From an uncultured Lutibacter sp. (GTDB lineage Bacteria; Bacteroidota; Bacteroidia; Flavobacteriales; Flavobacteriaceae): a stretch of 8,729 nucleotides of DNA. A program made the position numbers and the translations under genes. Positions within the stretch are counted from its first letter, which is position 1. Each line of letters starts with the position of its first letter. Shown piece after piece: positions 5,132-8,729 of the stretch. The notes beneath the pieces were generated by a model. The model did no database searches. It saw only the letters and a list, made by a program, of their open reading frames with translations, and was not told the DNA's origin. Location: assembly GCA_913061425.1 (NCBI GenBank), contig CAJXUO010000032.1:1-8729 (forward strand). The letters run 5' to 3'.

Positions 5132-6340
5132 ATGTCAATCTTAAGCGGTAAAAATATATTACTTGGCGTAACCGCTGGAATTGCTGCTTATAAAACTACT
5201 TATTTAGTAAGACTTTTTATAAAAGCAGGTGCTCAAGTACGAGTTATTATGACACCTGCTTCTAAAGATTTTGTCACACCATTATCATTATCTACACTTT
5301 CTAGAAACCCTGTTTTATCTACTTTTTATGACAAAGAAGATGAAAATGAGTTGTGGAATAATCATGTAGATTTAGGTCTTTGGGCTGACTTGATGTTGAT
5401 TGCTCCCGCAACAGCAAATACACTTTCAAAAATGGCTAATGGTACAAGTGATAACTTATTATTAGCAACCTATTTATCTGCCAAATGTCCTGTATATTTT
5501 GCTCCAGCAATGGATTTAGATATGTTTAAACATCCATCTACAAAAAAAAGTATTGAGAGTTTAGAACGCTTTGGGAATATATGTATTCCTGTTGGAAGTG
5601 GAGAACTTGCAAGTGGATTGGTAGGAGAAGGCAGAATGGCAGAGCCAGAAGATATTGTATCTTTTATTGAAGCTGAAATTGTTTCAAAATTACCACTTAG
5701 AGGAAAAAAAGTATTGATTACTGCAGGTCCAACATACGAAGCGATAGATCCTGTACGTTTTATAGGGAATCATTCTTCAGGAAAAATGGGATTTGAGTTA
5801 GCCAATGCCGCTGCAAACCTTGGTGCTGAAGTTATTTTAATAACAGGAGTTTCAAATGAAAAAATTAAGCATTCGTTTGTAAACAGAATAGATGTTGTGA
5901 GTGCACAAGAAATGTTTGATGCTGTTCATAAATGGTATGCAACAATTGATATTGCAATTCTTTCTGCAGCAGTTGCAGATTTTAAACCAGTTAGTATTTC
6001 TTCAACTAAGATTAAGAAGGAAGATGCTAAAATGGTAGTTGAATTAGAAAAGACAAAAGATATTTTGGCTTCACTAGGAGCGCAAAAAAAGAATCAGTTT
6101 TTAGTTGGTTTTGCTTTAGAAACCAATAATGAATTAGAGAATGCTAAAGGAAAGTTGAAACGTAAAAATTTAGACTTAATCGTTCTAAATTCATTAAAAG
6201 ACAAAGGCGCTGGGTTTAAAAAGGAAACAAATAAGGTGACAATTATTGATAAATCAGAAAAAATTTCCGAATTTGCTCTAAAATCTAAAGCAGAAGTTGC
6301 TGTAGATATTTTGAACGAAATAATCAATAGAATACTATAG
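5132..6340 (+). CDS. coaBC: Bifunctional phosphopantothenoylcysteine decarboxylase / phosphopantothenate--cysteine ligase
   Basis: CoaBC joins cysteine to 4'-phosphopantothenate (CTP-dependent CoaB half) and decarboxylates the product on FMN (CoaC half), giving 4'-phosphopantetheine for coenzyme A. The 402-residue protein is full length. CoaC (about 1-185): GVTAGIAAYK (12-21), active-site His78 in NHVDL, PAMDLDM (125-131), and SGELASGLVGEGRM (156-169). CoaB (about 188-402): ITAGPTYEAIDPVRFIGNHS (196-215) with Asn213 and SSGKMG, SAAVADF (278-284), Lys293/295/296, and VGFALETN (325-332). The oddity is in CoaC: Asp128 stands where the PxMNxxMW motif has Asn, and Ser161 where E. coli Dfp has Cys158. 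I recall PAMDLDM and ELASG as recurrent in Bacteroidota, so this is probably a lineage trait rather than damage. Its stop abuts the next ATG with no gap. Confidence 0.96.
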   Translation: MSILSGKNILLGVTAGIAAYKTTYLVRLFIKAGAQVRVIMTPASKDFVTPLSLSTLSRNPVLSTFYDKEDENELWNNHVDLGLWADLMLIAPATANTLSKMANGTSDNLLLATYLSAKCPVYFAPAMDLDMFKHPSTKKSIESLERFGNICIPVGSGELASGLVGEGRMAEPEDIVSFIEAEIVSKLPLRGKKVLITAGPTYEAIDPVRFIGNHSSGKMGFELANAAANLGAEVILITGVSNEKIKHSFVNRIDVVSAQEMFDAVHKWYATIDIAILSAAVADFKPVSISSTKIKKEDAKMVVELEKTKDILASLGAQKKNQFLVGFALETNNELENAKGKLKRKNLDLIVLNSLKDKGAGFKKETNKVTIIDKSEKISEFALKSKAEVAVDILNEIINRIL

Positions 6341-7231
6341 ATGAAAACACTTTTTAAAATACTGATTATCTTTTTGACCGTTACCCAAGTAAACGCTCAA
6401 GAACTAAATGCGTCAGTAACTATAAATTCTGATCAAATTTCGGGTTCTAATAAACAAGTCTATCAAACATTAGAGCGTTCATTAACTGAGTTTGTAAATC
6501 AAAAAAAGTGGACAAATAGAAATTTTAAGCAACAAGAAAAAATTCAATGTATTTTTACGTTGACTATTTCTGAACAATCATCTTCTACCGATTTTAAAGG
6601 CGATATTCAAATACAATCATCAAGGCCTATTTATAATTCTACTTATTTAACACCCGTTTTTAATTTTAAGGATAATAACATATCATTTAGATATACTGAG
6701 TTTCAAAACTTGCAATTTAACCCTAATGCTTTTGATTCTAATTTAGTTTCTGTGATTGCATTTTATGTGTATACAATTTTAGGAATTGATGGAGATTCTT
6801 TTGCAATAAACGGTGGCGATGAATATTTCAAAGCAGCAGAAAAGGTTGTAAATCAAGCACAACAAGGCGGTTTTGTAGGTTGGAGTAGTACAGATACAGG
6901 TCCAACAAGATATAGACTAATAAATGATGTTCTTTCAAACACGTTTATAGGTTTTAGAAAAGCAGTCTACACGTATAATAGACTTGGTCTAGATGTATTT
7001 CATGATGATAAAGAGGATGGTAAAGAACAAATTGTTGCGTCAATAGGATTACTTAAGACAATTTATAATCGTCGTCCTAATGCGCTTTTAATTCGTACAT
7101 TTATGGATTCAAAGGCTGATGAGATTGTGGATGTGTTTTCTGGAGGACCGCGATATAACACAGAGAATCTAAAGGAAGATTTGATGAAAATGTCTCCGGT
7201 AAACACTACTAAGTGGAATAATATTAAATAG
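6341..7231 (+). CDS. porD: DUF4835 family secreted protein, PorD-like (candidate type IX secretion component)
   Basis: The 296-residue protein has a clear Sec signal peptide (MKTLFKILIIFLTVTQVNA, cleavage expected before Gln20), so it acts in the periplasm or at the outer membrane. The mature protein matches DUF4835: INSDQISGSNKQVYQTLE (28-45), FVNQKKWTNRNF (51-62), IQSSRPIYNSTYLTPVFNF (91-109), FRYTEFQNLQFNPNAFDSNL (116-135), FYVYTILGIDGDSF (141-154), and NQAQQGGFVGWSS (171-183). The family has been named PorD and linked to the type IX secretion system; I give this from memory, and the mechanism is not shown by the sequence. The usual Cys after Gln-Glu-Leu-Asn is Ala24 here, leaving Cys70 as the only cysteine of the mature chain. 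Its ATG directly follows the coaBC TAG, and recN begins 25 bases after its own stop. Confidence 0.85.
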   Translation: MKTLFKILIIFLTVTQVNAQELNASVTINSDQISGSNKQVYQTLERSLTEFVNQKKWTNRNFKQQEKIQCIFTLTISEQSSSTDFKGDIQIQSSRPIYNSTYLTPVFNFKDNNISFRYTEFQNLQFNPNAFDSNLVSVIAFYVYTILGIDGDSFAINGGDEYFKAAEKVVNQAQQGGFVGWSSTDTGPTRYRLINDVLSNTFIGFRKAVYTYNRLGLDVFHDDKEDGKEQIVASIGLLKTIYNRRPNALLIRTFMDSKADEIVDVFSGGPRYNTENLKEDLMKMSPVNTTKWNNIK

Positions 7232-7256
7232 CGAAACTTCAAATAGATATAAGTAA

Positions 7257-8729
7257 TTGCTAACAAAACTTTCAATAAAAAACTTTGCACTAATTGAACA
7301 ATTGAGTGTTGACTTTAATAATGGATTTTCTATTATTACAGGTGAAACAGGCGCCGGTAAATCAATACTTTTAGGTGCTTTGAGTTTGGTTCTTGGTAAA
7401 AGAGCTGACGCAACGTATTTGAAGAATAATTTAGAAAAATGTATTATTGAAGCAGAATTTAATATTCAGCAATATAATTTAGAAACATTTTTTGAAGGTG
7501 AAGATTTAGATTTCGAATCCAATACAATTATAAGAAGAGAGATTTTACCTTCAGGTAAATCAAGAGCCTTTATAAATGATACACCTACAACTCTTTCAGT
7601 TTTAAATTTATTAAGTCAAAAACTAATTGACATTCACTCACAGCATCAAACATTAGAATTGTCAAACACTAGATATCAGTTTGAAATTTTAGATGCTTTG
7701 GCTTCAAATAATGAATTGATTATATCGTATAAGAATACTTTAGCAACCTATACTAAACTTCAAAAGCAATTAGACGAGTTGATAAACTCACAAGAGAATT
7801 TTACGCAACAATACGATTATAATTTACATTTGTATGAAGAGTTGGAAACGTCCAATTTAGTTGATGGTGAACAAGAAGAGGTTGAAAGAGAACTACAATT
7901 AATGAATAATGTAGAACTTATAAAAAATAATTTATTAGAAAGTATTCAAATTTATAACAATGAAGATGTTGGAATAAATAATTCAATTAATTTAGTTAAA
8001 TCTAAAATTGCTCAAATCTCTACATTTTCAGATCATTACAATGAACTATTCAATAGGATTCAAAGTTTAGAAATAGAGTTAAAAGATATTGTACAAGAAA
8101 TAGAAAATTCTAATGAAAACGTAAGTTATTCTAAAGAAGAAATTGATAGGTTAAGTGACCGATTACAACTCATTTATGATTTATTAAAAAAGCATAATGT
8201 GCTTTCAATTTCTGAATTGTTGGATGTCAAAGAAGTGCTTCTTGAGAAAGTGCAGTTAGTTCAAAATTCTTCTAAAGTTATTGAGCAAAAAGAAAAAGAA
8301 GTTTCAAACATTGCTTTAGAATTAAACAAAAACGCATTAAAAATCCATAACAATAGACAAGTTATAATCCCAAAATTCGTAAAAGAATTAGAAAATATAT
8401 TGTCAGATTTAAGAATGGAAAATTCTCGATTTAAATTTGAATTGTCAAGTTCTGATTCATTTTTATCAAACGGAAAAGATGAATTGAAATTATTTTATTC
8501 AGCAAATAAAGGAGAGAATTTTGGAGAATTAAAGAAGATTGCTTCTGGTGGAGAATTATCAAGAATCATGTTGTCAATTAAATCTATCCTATCTTCATAT
8601 ACTCAATTACCAACAATTATTTTTGATGAAATTGATACTGGAGTTTCTGGTGAAGTTTCAAATAAAATGGCAGAAATAATGAAAAAGATGAGTAGTTATA
8701 TGCAAGTAATGAGCATTACCTGTCTCTTA
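7257..8729 (+). CDS. recN: DNA repair protein RecN, 3' end missing, TTG start
   Basis: RecN is an SMC-like ATPase that acts with RecA in double-strand break repair, in the nucleoid. The frame is open to the right edge, with about 487 genuine codons of some 550 expected. It starts at TTG 7257: a TAA lies in frame immediately before it (7254-7256), no ATG follows for well over a hundred codons, and the N-terminus (MLTKLSIKNFALIEQL with Met for TTG) aligns with the family. Walker A is GETGAGKS (29-36), then coiled-coil arms (about 150-385), the ABC signature ASGGELSR (429-436), and Walker B with IIFDEIDTGVSG (454-465; Asp457, Glu458). After MQVMSIT the family continues HLPQ, but here it reads CLL, because bases 8720-8729 look like sequencing adapter; true gene sequence probably ends at 8719. 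It is the last visible gene of the bamD run, 25 bases after porD. Confidence 0.94.
   Translation, partial: MLTKLSIKNFALIEQLSVDFNNGFSIITGETGAGKSILLGALSLVLGKRADATYLKNNLEKCIIEAEFNIQQYNLETFFEGEDLDFESNTIIRREILPSGKSRAFINDTPTTLSVLNLLSQKLIDIHSQHQTLELSNTRYQFEILDALASNNELIISYKNTLATYTKLQKQLDELINSQENFTQQYDYNLHLYEELETSNLVDGEQEEVERELQLMNNVELIKNNLLESIQIYNNEDVGINNSINLVKSKIAQISTFSDHYNELFNRIQSLEIELKDIVQEIENSNENVSYSKEEIDRLSDRLQLIYDLLKKHNVLSISELLDVKEVLLEKVQLVQNSSKVIEQKEKEVSNIALELNKNALKIHNNRQVIIPKFVKELENILSDLRMENSRFKFELSSSDSFLSNGKDELKLFYSANKGENFGELKKIASGGELSRIMLSIKSILSSYTQLPTIIFDEIDTGVSGEVSNKMAEIMKKMSSYMQVMSITCLL
8720..8729. other. Probable Nextera transposon-end adapter remnant at contig end
   Basis: The final ten bases, CTGTCTCTTA, are identical to the first ten of the Nextera mosaic-end read-through adapter CTGTCTCTTATACACATCT. 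They replace the codons of the conserved ITHLPQ motif of RecN. This is most simply an untrimmed adapter at the end of an assembled contig, not genomic sequence. Confidence 0.88.

Noticed and set aside
6094..6327. Minus-strand open frame of 77 codons over the end of coaBC
   Set aside because: It is antisense to the conserved CoaB domain, and its Ser/Phe-rich product is typical of antisense translation of AT-rich coding DNA.
7063..7290. Minus-strand open frame of 75 codons across the porD-recN junction
   Set aside because: It is antisense to the end of the DUF4835 gene and the start of recN, both well supported; it has no homologue pattern of its own.
8718..8729. Thr-Cys-Leu-Leu as a genuine divergent RecN C-terminal variant
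   Set aside because: The bases coding it coincide exactly with the Nextera adapter start at the sequence terminus, which is the simpler explanation.

Overview
The window is AT-rich chromosomal DNA from a member of the Bacteroidota, most likely a flavobacterium (Flavobacteriaceae or close relatives). Four things point there: the gene order bamD - rpoZ - coaBC - DUF4835/porD-like - recN, the presence of DUF4835 and DUF6913-type proteins, promoter boxes of the Bacteroidota type TAnnTTTG, and the near absence of Shine-Dalgarno sequences before the starts. All genes look like ordinary vertically inherited core genes. I found no phage, plasmid, insertion sequence, CRISPR array, tRNA, rRNA or defence system.

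Layout. 1-989 is the C-terminal half of the NAD-dependent DNA ligase gene ligA, cut by the left edge, followed after 10 bases by a YhhN/lysoplasmalogenase-like membrane protein gene (1000-1656). A perfect 30-base palindrome (1659-1688) closes this block and also serves the convergent minus-strand pair: a small basic 70-residue protein (1712-1924) and a DoxX-like membrane protein (1980-2363). A divergent intergenic region (2364-2460) holds one Bacteroidota -7 box on each strand. To its right, a DUF6913-like gene (2461-2967) overlaps dapA (2967-3842) by one base. After a 129-base gap with two candidate promoter boxes, a tight five-gene run fills the rest: bamD (3972-4796), rpoZ (4801-5127), coaBC (5132-6340), a DUF4835/PorD-like secreted protein (6341-7231) and recN (7257 to the edge). 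Gaps within the run are 4, 4, 0 and 25 bases.

How the genes relate. dapA makes the first committed intermediate of the lysine/diaminopimelate branch, which feeds peptidoglycan. BamD builds outer-membrane beta-barrels, and DUF4835/PorD has been linked to the type IX secretion apparatus, which needs outer-membrane barrels. CoaBC makes the coenzyme A precursor 4'-phosphopantetheine. LigA and RecN serve DNA replication and repair. RpoZ is an RNA polymerase subunit. The five-gene run therefore mixes housekeeping functions on what is probably one transcript.

Most notable points. (1) The last ten bases (8720-8729) equal the start of the Nextera transposon-end adapter and break recN at a normally conserved motif, so the right edge is probably a contig end with untrimmed adapter. 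(2) CoaBC has Asp and Ser where the characterised CoaC enzymes have catalytic Asn and Cys. (3) recN begins with TTG, forced by an in-frame stop directly upstream. (4) The PorD-like protein keeps only one cysteine. I do not see an undescribed multi-gene system here. The least understood genes are the 70-residue protein and the DUF6913-like protein.
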